Notes under the pieces: generated by a model
The model's input: the letters and a program-made list of their open reading frames with translations, nothing else
What the model was told of the DNA's origin: nothing
Databases searched by the model: none
Assembly: GCA_016098155.1 (NCBI GenBank)
Contig: JAAAJB010000827.1
Span: 481 to 11,400 of the forward strand
From: Actinomortierella ambigua
Taxonomy: Eukaryota; Mortierellomycota; Mortierellomycetes; Mortierellales; Mortierellaceae
Length of the DNA stretch: 10,920 nucleotides
Reading direction: 5' to 3'
Made by a program: the position numbers and the translations under genes
Part shown: piece by piece, positions 1 to 8,807 of the stretch
How the letters are laid out: every line of letters begins with the position of its first letter
How positions within the stretch are numbered: the first letter of the stretch is position 1

Positions 1-61
1 ACCATTAAAGGAGATAGCATCAAATGTTGGGGAAAAAATGGGGGGTGTGGTTGGATGTTTG

Positions 62-83
62 TTTTTTTTTTTTTTTTTTTTTT
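62..83. repeat. Poly-T tract, T22
   Basis: An uninterrupted run of 22 T. It truncates the minus-strand coding-like fragment that runs into it from the right. Runs this long are prone to length errors in assemblies. Confidence 0.97.
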
Positions 84-204
84 GCACTGCTGCAATTTAA
101 CAGAGTATGTATTAATAAGGCTATTTTAGTAATTGGAAAGTCTCCAAACGAAGAGGTCAGCGAGATGAGCATGTGCAGAACTAGGTCAAGAGACAACGCA
201 ATAC

Positions 205-397
205 CGTAGACATTGAAAGTGGATATATTATCATTACCCTTTCCGCCGCGAACGAGATGCGCGCACGCCATTGTTTCAATGCCATCCATCTGCACCCAAG
301 CTGCTCCGTTCTCATATCTGTAGAAAAAAAAAGTCCAGCGCGCAAGTTGAGTGGTAAACTCCCCTGTTGGATTTATAAGATCGAATACGCTCATCAA
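205..397 (-). pseudogene. Coding-like minus-strand fragment, unidentified
   Basis: On the minus strand from 397 the frame reads MMSVFDLINPTGEFTTQLAR, then a FFFY stretch, WVQMDGIETMACAHL and ISTFNVYG. It has a protein-like mix of residues rather than the low-complexity character of most frames here. TTTTTTTTTCTACAG at about 326-340 resembles a 3' splice site and the GTATTG at 204 a donor. The open frame then runs into the T22 tract (62-83) as poly-lysine, so it cannot be intact coding sequence beyond about position 90. No family was recognised; the FNVYG strand and spacing are faintly kelch-like. It may be an exon, a gene relic, or chance. Confidence 0.2.
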
Positions 398-1033
398 GGG
401 CAGTGCATTTAACCATCCACACCAACGAAGTGGTGGTCATTGCATCCCTCACCCGTCCGATCTTCGACAGGTACTGCCCCTGCGAGAGAGGAAAGGAACG
501 AAACCCGACGGCGCAATCTCCCCATCACGCCAATAAGAGGCGGAGCAAAATAATGACAGGTCGACTGTGCGAGCGCAAAAAAAAAAAAAAAAATGAATGC
601 CATCTTCCGTCTTGCTGCAGCTATAGCTAGCCAGAAGCTACCTGGACGATCCTCCAAACTCAAGAGGTGACTAGCCCTAGTCAATAACTAACTGGCGCAC
701 CACTCTTTCTTCTCGCCCCTCAACGAAATCAGGAGCTACATAGTTGTGACTCATGGGCAGGTGCTAAATGTAGCTTTTGGTCCCCGCCCCCACGCCGTTT
801 TTCAAACAAGAGCCAAAGAAAAATACGAGAACTGCTAAAAACACAACATTTCCAACACCAGAAACAACACGGTCAACGACACAGGTCACTGGGCGAGTCT
901 CGCCACGAGCAATCCAATGCCATTATCCATTGGTATTATAATATGATATGGGTGGGAGTGCGGCGTGGAGGTGAAGATCGACAAATATCGCAATTGGTTT
1001 GAGGATCGGAGACCTCACCTGTGTATACCCTAA
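398..1033. other. No supported gene
   Basis: Apart from the A17 tract I see no gene that can be supported. On the minus strand, the stretch from about 932 down to the stop at 764 is open and contains a hydrophobic segment (VVFLAVLVFFFGSC). A second minus-strand open stretch (923-1174) has a GTGAGG donor-like site near 1016. Neither is recognised. Confidence 0.5.
577..593. repeat. Poly-A tract, A17
   Basis: An uninterrupted run of 17 A in otherwise unremarkable sequence. Confidence 0.97.
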
Positions 1034-1963
1034 GCCTGTGACCATCAAACCATCATATGCTACGAATTCTCGGTTTTCTTCACGCAACCTTGTGCACTTC
1101 AAACGGCTACAAGATTTCGTCGTTGGATTCCAGTAGGAAACACCATGTCTGCACGCTACACCCTCCACTGGCAAAGAACTCCAGCTTTTTCTTTCGTTGA
1201 GGAAGCTACCTTGTGGTCTCTGGATTAGAAAACGGTCAAAGAATGCAGCAATCGATTCTCTTAAGGCTTTTATCTGCTTCCTCTTGCTATCCGCTAGTAC
1301 TCCAGATCTGCATGAAGATTGTAGTGCTCCAACGACTATTGTCCCGACAGCGAAATGTTTCCCATAGTTTGTCCCCTATGCCTTTGCTCTCATCTCCATT
1401 GACGCATGCTAATAATCCTCCTGACGTACCAGCAGTGCATGTCTAAACTCTCACTCTCTGGTCGCTTTGCTCATCACTACCTGAGATTGGCATCAGGACA
1501 GTGTTGTAACCAGCTTACTAAAAAAAGGCGCTCGTATCAAATACGGTACTCTTGGTTGTTTTCCACCATCTAAGATGGCGATGTTGCCTATGTCTTTGAC
1601 ACTGCAGTCCATTTGGAGGCGCGATTGAACCCCCATTTTCCGTGACACACACCCCCCCCCTTCGACTGGAGATAGGGCCCTGTGTCCATGTTGGACTATT
1701 GGTGAGAAGGACTTATGCACTTGATTAGCCTCCTGAAGCACCAATCGAATCCTTATCTCATGTGACGGAGGAAAGAGACGCATAAGAGTGCGAGAGAGTA
1801 AAAAGGGAAGGGTGGTTAATTTTTCAGGGTTAGATTCGCGTGGCAGGATCATCATTTGTAGCCTTTTTTATTCCTGGGTATGTGTACCCTTTCGCTTGTT
1901 CAAATCATACATAGACTACATACCTTTCTAGCTCAAAAGCACTAACGCAGATACATACGATAC
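1034..1963 (+). other. Short coding-like fragments, no intact gene
   Basis: Several short plus-strand open stretches change frame: 1034-1228 (contains RTPAFSFVEEATLW), about 1130-1365 (contains AFICFLLLSASTPDLHEDC), and 1574-1645 (contains DGDVAYVFDTAVHL). Positions 1878-1950 look like an intron, starting GTATGT and ending CTAACGCAG. C9 lies at 1652-1660. These could be the upstream part of the membrane-protein relic that follows, but no continuous gene can be built. Confidence 0.2.
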
Positions 1964-2349
1964 ATGACACTACGTACTAACAGCGTCTATGATCCATGCG
2001 CCGATCACACAATGTTGCCTGTACTGAAAGCGTATTCCGATACCTCAGTGACTCGTTATTTCTTGGTGGTGTCGTTCACGAGGATATTCATTAGCAAAAG
2101 CCGCCGTCGCCTTGCGAAATGGATGCACGTGCCCTACCTTTTCTCTGGCAGAGAAAACGCTACAACAACGTCCACGGCGATACCTACGGAAACAGGAAGT
2201 GTACAGTCTAGCCCTGCCTTTCCCCAAACAAACGATCGCAGCCGTCTCATAGGATCATTTTTTCTCTTGTTGTCGTAATTGTTGTTGGTGTTGTATTATC
2301 CTTCATCGCGACCAACCCCCAATCGGATAGAAAGGTGGAAAAAAAATAG
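1964..2349 (+). pseudogene. Frame-broken C-terminus of a single-pass membrane protein
   Basis: Two reading frames on this strand together look like the end of a type I membrane protein. The first, open from 1964 to the TAA at 2276, contains VYDPCADHTMLPVL and then a Ser/Thr-rich stalk (2153-2250, ENATTTSTAIPTETGSVQSS). The second, open from 2212 to the TAG at 2347, gives an 18-residue hydrophobic helix at 2254-2307 (IIFSLVVVIVVGVVLSFI), then a polar charged tail ending DRKVEKK. The frames overlap at a run of six T (2258-2263), where a one-base length change would connect them. The start at 1964 is simply the first ATG and need not be real. Stalk, helix and short charged tail in this order are typical of fungal membrane-anchored kelch/galactose-oxidase-like proteins; the VYDP segment and SLFLGG in the other frame near 2060 are compatible with kelch strands, but that is a weak inference. 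Decay, an assembly indel or a missed intron would all give this picture. Confidence 0.35.
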
Positions 2350-3040
2350 AACTGCAACAAGACTGCACGAAAATCCTTGCAGGCCAAATATGCGCATATC
2401 ATATGTGGAAGAAGCGATCGAGCCACTCAAATATTTTTTAGGTACGAATGTGTACGACCTGTATGAGTGGTGTGAAAGTGTACGTATGGATGCGTTCTAG
2501 ACGTGCTTGGGTGTGCAATGACCACTTTTCCCACAGCTTGTGTCTAGAAGCAAGATAACGCAATCAGTCTAAAAAGTGGTCCAAGCAGAAAAAAAAAAAA
2601 GGAAGCATCGAGTGCTCATGTTTTCTTTCAAATGCCATGGTGGCACAAAGACTGGAAACGGAAAATGGGGTGCTACAATGACACAAACGAGGAAAGGAAA
2701 AAAAATGAGCAGCAACAGTCGAATGACACGAGTGATAAACAAAGAGAGCAGAAAAAATTTGGAGTTCCCATCACCAAAGAGTCATAGTAAGAATTAAAGC
2801 GAAGTCGGCTTTTTTTTTCGTGGTTAGGGGAAATGGGATAAAGCGGCGAGCGAACTGGCTTTGTGTTCACACCATCGCGTAAAATGTTGCCAGTAAGACA
2901 GAAAGGAGGAAGAGGAGGCGGGGGGGGGGAGGAAGGCAAATAACGAAAAGTTTTCATACGAGCTAGAGAGATAGTCTAATGCATCGGGGTCTGTCGACAG
3001 TTCTAGCCCCCTCACCTATCTCGTCTTTTGCTTCCTCAAA
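2350..3040. other. Non-coding stretch
   Basis: No gene seen. It contains A12 (2589-2600), T9 (2810-2818) and G10 (2920-2929). The short open frames here are Lys-rich or Ser/Pro-rich products of A- and G-rich DNA. Confidence 0.55.
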
Positions 3041-3128
3041 CTACTTCCTCTACTTCTTCTGCTTGTTCTTCTGCTTGTTCTTCTGCTTGTTCTTCTGCTT
3101 CTACTCCTTCTACTTCTTCTAATTCTTC
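3041..3128. repeat. 12-bp minisatellite in a TTC-rich tract
   Basis: TTCTTCTGCTTG is repeated in tandem 3.9 times at 3054-3100 (the fourth copy is imperfect), inside a wider degenerate TTC/CTT-rich tract. On the minus strand it yields an Arg/Ser-rich frame and on the plus strand a Ser/Thr/Cys-rich one, which explains the long open frames on both strands here. Confidence 0.95.
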
Positions 3129-3346
3129 TCCGATCGTTCGTTCGTTCGCTCACTTGCTCGTCATTGAAACGATAATCATCGCGTGTTTGCTCCCCACATG
3201 TGCTCTCATACCGAAGATCGCACACACCCAAAAAAAAAAAATCTCGAATGGTGCATGTTTCTCGAGATTCTTGGCTGCACTTCAAAATTCGGAAGCGATT
3301 TGGGGCTCTGTTCATGAACAAAACGATCATTAGATAGAAACAAAAG

Positions 3347-3347
<1 letters not shown>

Positions 3348-3377
<30 letters not shown>
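3348..3377. repeat. (CTG)10 trinucleotide repeat
   Basis: Ten perfect CTG units (CAG on the other strand). Read on either strand they give poly-Leu/Ala/Cys or poly-Gln/Ala/Ser, so long frames through them are not evidence of a gene. A12 lies nearby at 3230-3241. Confidence 0.97.
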
Positions 3378-3378
<1 letters not shown>

Positions 3379-3875
3379 GGTTAGTCGAAGGGGCGCAAAG
3401 AGACGCGCTGGAGCAGAGTTCGAAACCGATGAATGGGGGGAGGGAAGGTGGAGTACACTGCGCATTGGTTGCCCGCTGCAGCAAGGTGCCCAAGTAAGCC
3501 CAATATTCTTTCCATTCATTAGGCTTTGGGTAGTGCCGAACCTTCTCCTCTCATCACTCCTTCTACTCCCCAGATTCTGCATGCGCCCATCTGGGTACGT
3601 ACACTGCACATGCAGCAATAAACTTCAACGCTACCAGTTCTCTCCGATCGGGGCTCTAAGCATGCGAATTAACTGTAAAATGCTGTGTCTTTTTGAAGAG
3701 GCATCGCAAGATCTTTAGCCTTTTTGTCTTGGTACGCTGCAGTAAATATCGAGGAGCAGCAGCAAGCAGCAAGCCCATTGTCTCAGATGCAAAGCCCATG
3801 TGCGTGAGATGCGATGCACGGAGACATTCGGGAGTTGAAGTTGATGGACGTGTACGAGCTGGAGAGACTGAAAGT

Positions 3876-3914
3876 GATAGAGAGATAGAGAGATAGGGAG
3901 ATAGAGAGATAGAG
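3876..3914. repeat. GATAGAGA octamer repeat
   Basis: About five tandem GATAGAGA-type units with one GATAGGGA variant, followed by a G-rich segment. On the minus strand this is a TCTCTATC tract, a common fungal microsatellite type. Confidence 0.93.
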
Positions 3915-4242
3915 GGGCGGGGAGAGCGAGAAAACGCGAACCAAAGGGTATCCTACTCGGCCTAGGAAAAGCCTACGTTGGCGCATGAAGGTTATCCTCA
4001 TCTCTCTCTTTCTTTCTGTCTGTCTCTGCCATACAACCATGCATATGAATGGTCCGGGCGTCTCGAAAAAGTGGACATAGTACTATCAATTCTAATAGCC
4101 TCCGACCTGGTTGTACACAAGCCTAAAAAATGGCCGCCGCTTCTTTGGTTCCGTTGAAGAAAAAAGACACCAATTATCCTAAGCTTTAACAATGCAAGAG
4201 TGGTCGGACCCGTTTCCGGTTGTCCACTCTCTCTCTTTTTCA

Positions 4243-4261
4243 GGGGGGGGGGGTGTGTGTT
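4243..4261. repeat. Poly-G (G11) with TG repeat
   Basis: Eleven G followed directly by TGTGTGT, preceded by a CT-rich stretch at 4224-4240. Confidence 0.95.
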
Positions 4262-5330
4262 TGTGAGAAAGATGAAATTCGACGCGGTCAGACGGTACCC
4301 GGTCCAGCAGGGCGAGCTCGGGTAACGGACACAACACAGGCCTGCAGGGGGGAGGTGACACAGGCATGCTTCCGAAAGCGTTGAATGAGGAATGAAGCAT
4401 GAAAATAGAATGGACTAGAGAGACTAGAGACAGACAGAGGGATAGCGACAGATAGATAGAGAAAATAGAACAAGGAAGAATGCAGTGGGACGTAGAAACC
4501 GTAGCCAGCATTGAGCTATTGTCACTCTCTCTCGTTTGGTCACTTAATGTGTTGTTAGCATATGCCAAAAAATGAAAATGTACATGCTTGGCGAGAAAAA
4601 AAAATCGATGATATCGAAGGCGGGAGGCGGAAGATCTCCAGAGGGGAGTTGAGGGGCTGTGAGCATACATGGGTGACGATCCAATAGTGTTGGTGCTGTC
4701 AGCTGCCTGCTCTCACTCGGTGAGGCCAAATGATTGTCTGCTCCGAATTTTTTTCACTTTAGGTGAAAAAACAAGTATGAAAAGCACATGCAGCCACGAG
4801 TGCAGCCACGGACCCGCCACAGAGGCTCAAGGGATGCGACGTCGAAATGCGTCGTAGAAGGCCATGATATTATATTCTTCTGCTGTTTTGACGCAACTAC
4901 CCTTTGCTCGGGCAATGTCTTTTTATCTTTCGACGTAACGCGCTTTCAAGCAAGACGTGGAATAATTGGTGATGGCGTTCCCTCAAATTGGAGGCGCGTG
5001 GAGAAAATCTGGAACAAAAGCAGTGAAACCAATGAACTCGATGCTGCACGCACATCTGAAAGTGGATGTGGGGGGGATGGGAGATCCGATCCTTTGATGT
5101 CTTGCCTCGACTATCTCAATGTTCCGTACGTACCGTCCATCCTTTTTCGCGTCAACGACAGTGTGAAAATCCTGGTGATATTCAGATGCATGATCGGACA
5201 CGACATCGCTGAGAAGGAGGAGGTGGGGAGGGCATCATCATGACATGTTGCTTCGAAGGGAACTGCGGAGAGAAGACGGGTGCAGAGAGCATTCCTTGTG
5301 GCAAATGCATGCAGACATCCCATGTACTGT

Positions 5331-5343
5331 ACACGCACACACA

Positions 5344-5378
<35 letters not shown>
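5331..5378. repeat. CA tract followed by (TC)16
   Basis: ACACGCACACACACA leads into 16 perfect TC units at 5347-5378. The 172-codon frame that crosses it (5240-5758) owes its Ser-Leu stretch to this repeat. Confidence 0.97.
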
Positions 5379-5385
<7 letters not shown>

Positions 5386-5792
5386 TTTACTTTGTGTGCT
5401 TTGGACTAGCATAAGCAGACCTGGTCGGAGAACTAAATTTCGCCACATACTCCAAAAGACAAGAATACGAAGGGGAGTGGGGAGTTGCAGGGGCGATGGC
5501 AACTTTGTCGGGACCCTGGAAAACAAGTTGTTCAAATGTAAACACACACGCCCCTACCAGCTGGCATTGACTGGCACAGTGGGTCTTTTCCTTAGATGGA
5601 CGGGAGGGATACATGTTGGCCACACACACCGTTCTCTTCATCTCTCTTTGTGTTTCCAGTTGGTTGCATCGTGGACAAAAGGGGAAATTGCGACCAACGG
5701 TAAGGGAGAGAAAACTCAAATTCTTACCATCTGCGATGCGTGTCTTCTTCTTGTTTGAGCTGCTGGGCTAGTTCAACTGCTGCATATCTCTC

Positions 5793-5809
5793 TTTTTTTT
5801 TTTTTTTTT
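5793..5809. repeat. Poly-T tract, T17
   Basis: An uninterrupted run of 17 T after a CT-rich lead-in. Confidence 0.97.
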
Positions 5810-6136
5810 ACCGTTCCATCAAAAATAAGAATGAACCTGCAGCTGTTGCGTCTTAGTTCGTGCCACATGGTATGAAGGAATGGACAAATAGAATCTTTGG
5901 GAAGCAAGCCTTGAGGAGTGCGAAGAGAAAGGGGTCAGGGACAGACCCTCTTAGCCGAAGTAATGCAATGGACAACCGGCTATTTGTTGTTTGTGGCTGT
6001 TTGAGCCAGACCAACAATTTTTCGTGTCCCTCTTCTCCTTTTACTCACCCCCTGATTCAACGAACAGGGGCTGTCTGGGATCTGACATAAACAACAAACA
6101 ATGGACATTAGAACTCCACTCTTTGTCGCGACTGGG

Positions 6137-6142
6137 ATAGAT

Positions 6143-6175
<33 letters not shown>

Positions 6176-6193
6176 GAGAGAGAGAGAAAGAGA
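6137..6193. repeat. (AG)n microsatellite with AGAAAG interruptions
   Basis: Starts GATAGATAG, continues as perfect AG units to about 6165, then alternates AGAAAG and AGAG. The last part is an imperfect, older-looking repeat. Confidence 0.95.
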
Positions 6194-6340
6194 TGTGGCT
6201 GACCTCTCCCTTGTCTCGGAACGTGAGTGATTGGTAGAGAGCTTCACACACCTAAGAGCCTCCAAGGGCGATCGTAGCACCGCGCTCCGCCCCGGAGCAA
6301 ATGGCGGGCGATTCTTTTTTCCTTTCTCTTCCTTGGGAAC

Positions 6341-6377
6341 TACGTACGTACTGTGCAATACTGTACAGTACTGTACA
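6341..6377. repeat. Palindromic TACGTAC/TACTGTAC cluster
   Basis: TACGTACGTA (6341-6350) is self-complementary, and TGTACAGTACTGTACA (6362-6377) is a perfect 16-bp palindrome, with a further ACTGTGC between them. It could form a cruciform or be a symmetric binding site. No nearby gene explains it. Confidence 0.85.
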
Positions 6378-7440
6378 CAGTGCTTTCGAGGCGGCGGCTA
6401 TTTCGTGATGATTCACGTAATGCGAGATAACAAAGCAAGCGGAAGAGAAATGAAAGGAAGAAACGCGCAGACTGAAAACAAAAAAATCACCGTCATCGTT
6501 ACTACACTTCGTTCACCATGATCATATCTATCTCGTCCTGAGAGCCCTCTTTTGCCAAGAGACAAGCAATTGGTGCGTCAACCGCAGGAAAAAAAATGGG
6601 TCAAAGGGCGTGGAAAAAAGATGTTTGGGGAGAGATAGAGAGTAGAGAGTTGGAAGAATGTTCACAAGGGAACAACGCTTTGTCCTTTGAGGTGATCCCG
6701 AAATCGGCAACACTTCAACGTCCTCCCGCTGCCGACAAGCCTGCTTTTTTTGACATGCGGCCCCCTTTCTTCCATGTTTCGGGAGAATAGGGGGAAGGAT
6801 TTGATTTGACTGACACATTTTATTACCTGAAGAGGTCTTACGCGACGCGATGGTGAATTCTGCCCCCTCTTCTTCCCCCCCTCCTTTGGGATTCCCTGAT
6901 TGCTTTGTCAGTGTCGTCTAGCTTCAGGTCGCGTAAGGATTTCTCAGAAGAGTGATTCAGGGTCTCCGCACTTTTGATCGCCGGGGGACAGGGGCGGGGT
7001 GAAGGAGCCACGCTCACTTTTTTTTTTTTGCTCTTGCATCCCTTACTTCACACGACAAGGGGATCTGTCGCGTCGCTATTTGAATCGTATCTCGGATTGA
7101 AGTGAAAAAAAAACTCTAAATTATCCTTGTTCGCTTGCTAAGCAACCGAAATGACGATGCAGGTGTCTCCATGGTGCTGCGGGTTCCGACGCCAGTACGG
7201 GTGCGGAGTAGCCAGCCGTGGCGACTGTTGACTCGTCGGCAAAGAACACGAGGTAAGAAGAGTCGAACGGTGATCATGCCTAAGAAAAAATACCACTATC
7301 GTCCATCGCTCACCCACCCAAGGAATGTTCGGGAATAGGGGGTGTGTGGTCGATTGCACACGCCACTCCAGATGGTTACGCGGACACTGCCACCAGGGTA
7401 AGCCCCAACCAAATTACAGTACAGGAATGAAAGGAAACAC

Positions 7441-7742
7441 TATATAGAGCACGAGATTGAAGAGAGATTGAGTGGAGCAGGAAAAACATGGCAGAACATG
7501 AGAGAGCATGAAAAAAGAGGGCGGGCTCACATCAGCACTGTTGGTAATTCATTCATTCACTCACTGAGCAACAACTCTCTTTTTCTTGTCCGGATCCCGA
7601 TCCAATTCCCCCCCTTTCGCACAGCATCAGCCCCTCTTCTTTTCTCGTCTCGCTCCCCCACTCTCACTCTTTCGCGTGCTCTCTCACTTTCATCCAACAA
7701 TCATCTCAACCTTGCTGCAGACTGCTCTGCCATCACTCAACG
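7441..7742 (+). promoter_or_regulatory. Possible promoter and CT-rich leader
   Basis: TATATAG at 7441-7447 is followed from about 7575 to 7742 by a strongly pyrimidine-rich stretch ending CATCACTCAACG before the ATG at 7743. The arrangement mirrors the TATA box and leader at 8780-8973. TTCATTCATTCACTCACTGA at 7547-7566 is a short tetranucleotide repeat. Without transcript data this is suggestive only; the transcript could also be non-coding. Confidence 0.28.
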
Positions 7743-8207
7743 ATGAGAACACATGGAAAAAAGACGTGGCGGTGTCGAAGGATTGATGATTTGTGCTCTC
7801 CACCATTTGATTTCATGTACGTACCTTGAAATGAAATTCGAGACAACGAGCAATGGAAATGTGGGAGAATTGAGACGAATCGCCTCTCGTGACGGATGCA
7901 AAGCATGTTGTTTCTGGTAAAGCTACAATCTAATTTGTGGTTACCGAGAAGCTCTTTCCCAAGAGTTGGCCAGCCATGGGATGGGAAGGGTAAAATGAAT
8001 GCGAGACAGAGACCTCATGTCGGTTGGAAACGTCTTCGTCCTGTCTTCGCGACATCTTATCCGGACGTATATTTGAAATTGTTTTCCATCATGCCATTCG
8101 AAAGACTACGAAGGCTGCATACACGCGTGCTAGCAGGCTGGAATAGCACATGGGCTGGATCGAAGCTACAGCAGATCACATTGAACACAGAATGGCTTGT
8201 CGAATGA
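7743..8207 (+). CDS. Hypothetical small two-exon gene (model)
   Basis: Model: exon 1 at 7743-7816, intron 7817-7963, exon 2 at 7964-8207, giving about 105 residues. The ATG follows a long CT-rich leader resembling that of the barrel-protein gene. The intron would start GTACGT, carry a branch-like CTAAT about 30 bases before its end, and finish in CTTTCCCAAG. Joining the exons keeps the frame open to TGA at 8205. Unspliced, exon 1 ends after 28 codons at 7829. The product would be basic at its N-terminus (MRTHGKKTWRCRR), with RPVFATSYPDVYLKLF and PFERLRRLHTRVLAGWNSTW later, and no signal peptide or transmembrane segment. I do not recognise it. The support is splice-signal geometry and leader composition, not homology, so it could be chance. 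Confidence 0.25.
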
Positions 8208-8779
8208 CTCTTTGTCGCTCCCCTTGTCCGAGATGAAATACCCTCGCACAAAACAAAAACAAGGTTAATGCTGTCGGGCCCACATTTCAACGGCCAAAGT
8301 AGGGGCACTCCATTCCTTTTTGATTTCTCGTCTGTGGTTAACAATAATGCCCTTTCAGTCCGGTTGATTGATTGATTACAAACATCTACTCTATCTCATA
8401 TATACAAAGGAACAAACTTCTTTGATGTTCTGCCCCTCCCCCCTTGTCGGTCTGGGTGCTGCGTGCAATTGTTTTGTTGTTGATGTGTGTTACTACTGCC
8501 AAGCTGGCTCAGCTCCAACTCCCTCACTCCGCTCGCTTTTTCTTTGGTCCTCACTGCTGTCGATGCTTCTGGTGTGCCCTCTGAAGGGGCAAACAAAAGA
8601 AAAGAATGAAATGAATGAAGCGGCTGCTCTCGCTCGGCCATCAATTCATTTCTTGGCCACTGCTCTATGCCCCTGGCTGGCTGGGTTCATTCTCATGCTC
8701 CCCTTATCCATCACAAGGGAGCCCTGAGTGAGTAGATGAGGGGGGCATGGACCACTTTCACGCCCCCTCGCCCCTCACT
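8208..8779. other. Upstream region of the barrel-protein gene
   Basis: No separate gene is supported. The longest open stretch (8368-8727) lacks an ATG at its start and codes a Cys/Leu-rich sequence. ATTG repeats lie at 8364-8376. The last 50 bases are G-rich, then C-rich, and lead into the TATA box, so this is probably promoter DNA. Confidence 0.4.
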
Positions 8780-8786
8780 TATATAA
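8780..8786 (+). promoter_or_regulatory. TATA box of the barrel-protein gene
   Basis: TATATAA lies 188 bases before the ATG at 8974, inside a C-rich block (CGCCCCCTCGCCCCTCAC just before it). Transcription would be expected to start about 30 bases downstream, around 8810-8820, where a pyrimidine-rich run begins. The upstream CCCCT boxes resemble yeast stress-response elements, but that resemblance is weak evidence in another fungal phylum. Confidence 0.65.
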
Positions 8787-8807
8787 CCCCACCACTGCCC
8801 CCCCAAA

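Larger units (their letters stand above)
3378..5330. other. Long stretch without a supported gene
   Basis: No gene can be supported. It holds simple repeats listed separately, an intron-like segment (3494-3573), an AATAAA at 3617-3622, G11 with a TG tail (4243-4261), and an isolated 151-codon open frame (4788-5243) of a length expected by chance. Confidence 0.5.
5379..7440. other. Long stretch without a supported gene
   Basis: About 2 kb holding only simple repeats, a palindromic TACTGTAC cluster and short unrecognised open frames. T12 lies at 7018-7029. CTTACGCGAC at 6837-6846 is repeated inverted at 6928-6937, a distance and length compatible with chance. Confidence 0.5.

Noticed and set aside
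3410..3430. tRNA B-box-like GAGTTCGAAACC
   Set aside because: No matching A box upstream and no acceptor or anticodon stems could be drawn.
3016..3618. 200-codon minus-strand frame
   Set aside because: Its length comes from the 12-bp minisatellite (Arg/Ser repeats) and the CTG tract (poly-Ala); the remainder has no recognisable domain.
4179..4670. 163-codon minus-strand frame
   Set aside because: Rich in Ser/Leu/Pro from GA- and G-rich tracts on the other strand; no domain.
4788..5243. 151-codon plus-strand frame
   Set aside because: A frame of this length is expected about once by chance in six frames of 10.9 kb at this base composition. No domain, leader or promoter was seen.
5240..5758. 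172-codon plus-strand frame
   Set aside because: It runs through the CA and (TC)16 microsatellites, and the non-repeat parts show nothing recognisable.
6837..6937. 10-bp inverted repeat CTTACGCGAC with an 81-base loop
   Set aside because: About one such pair at this spacing is expected by chance in a window of this size; no extension of the arms and no associated gene.
7896..8207. Reading the unspliced 103-codon frame as the gene start
   Set aside because: Its ATG has no leader-like sequence before it. The spliced model from 7743 explains the CT-rich leader better, though both remain unproven.
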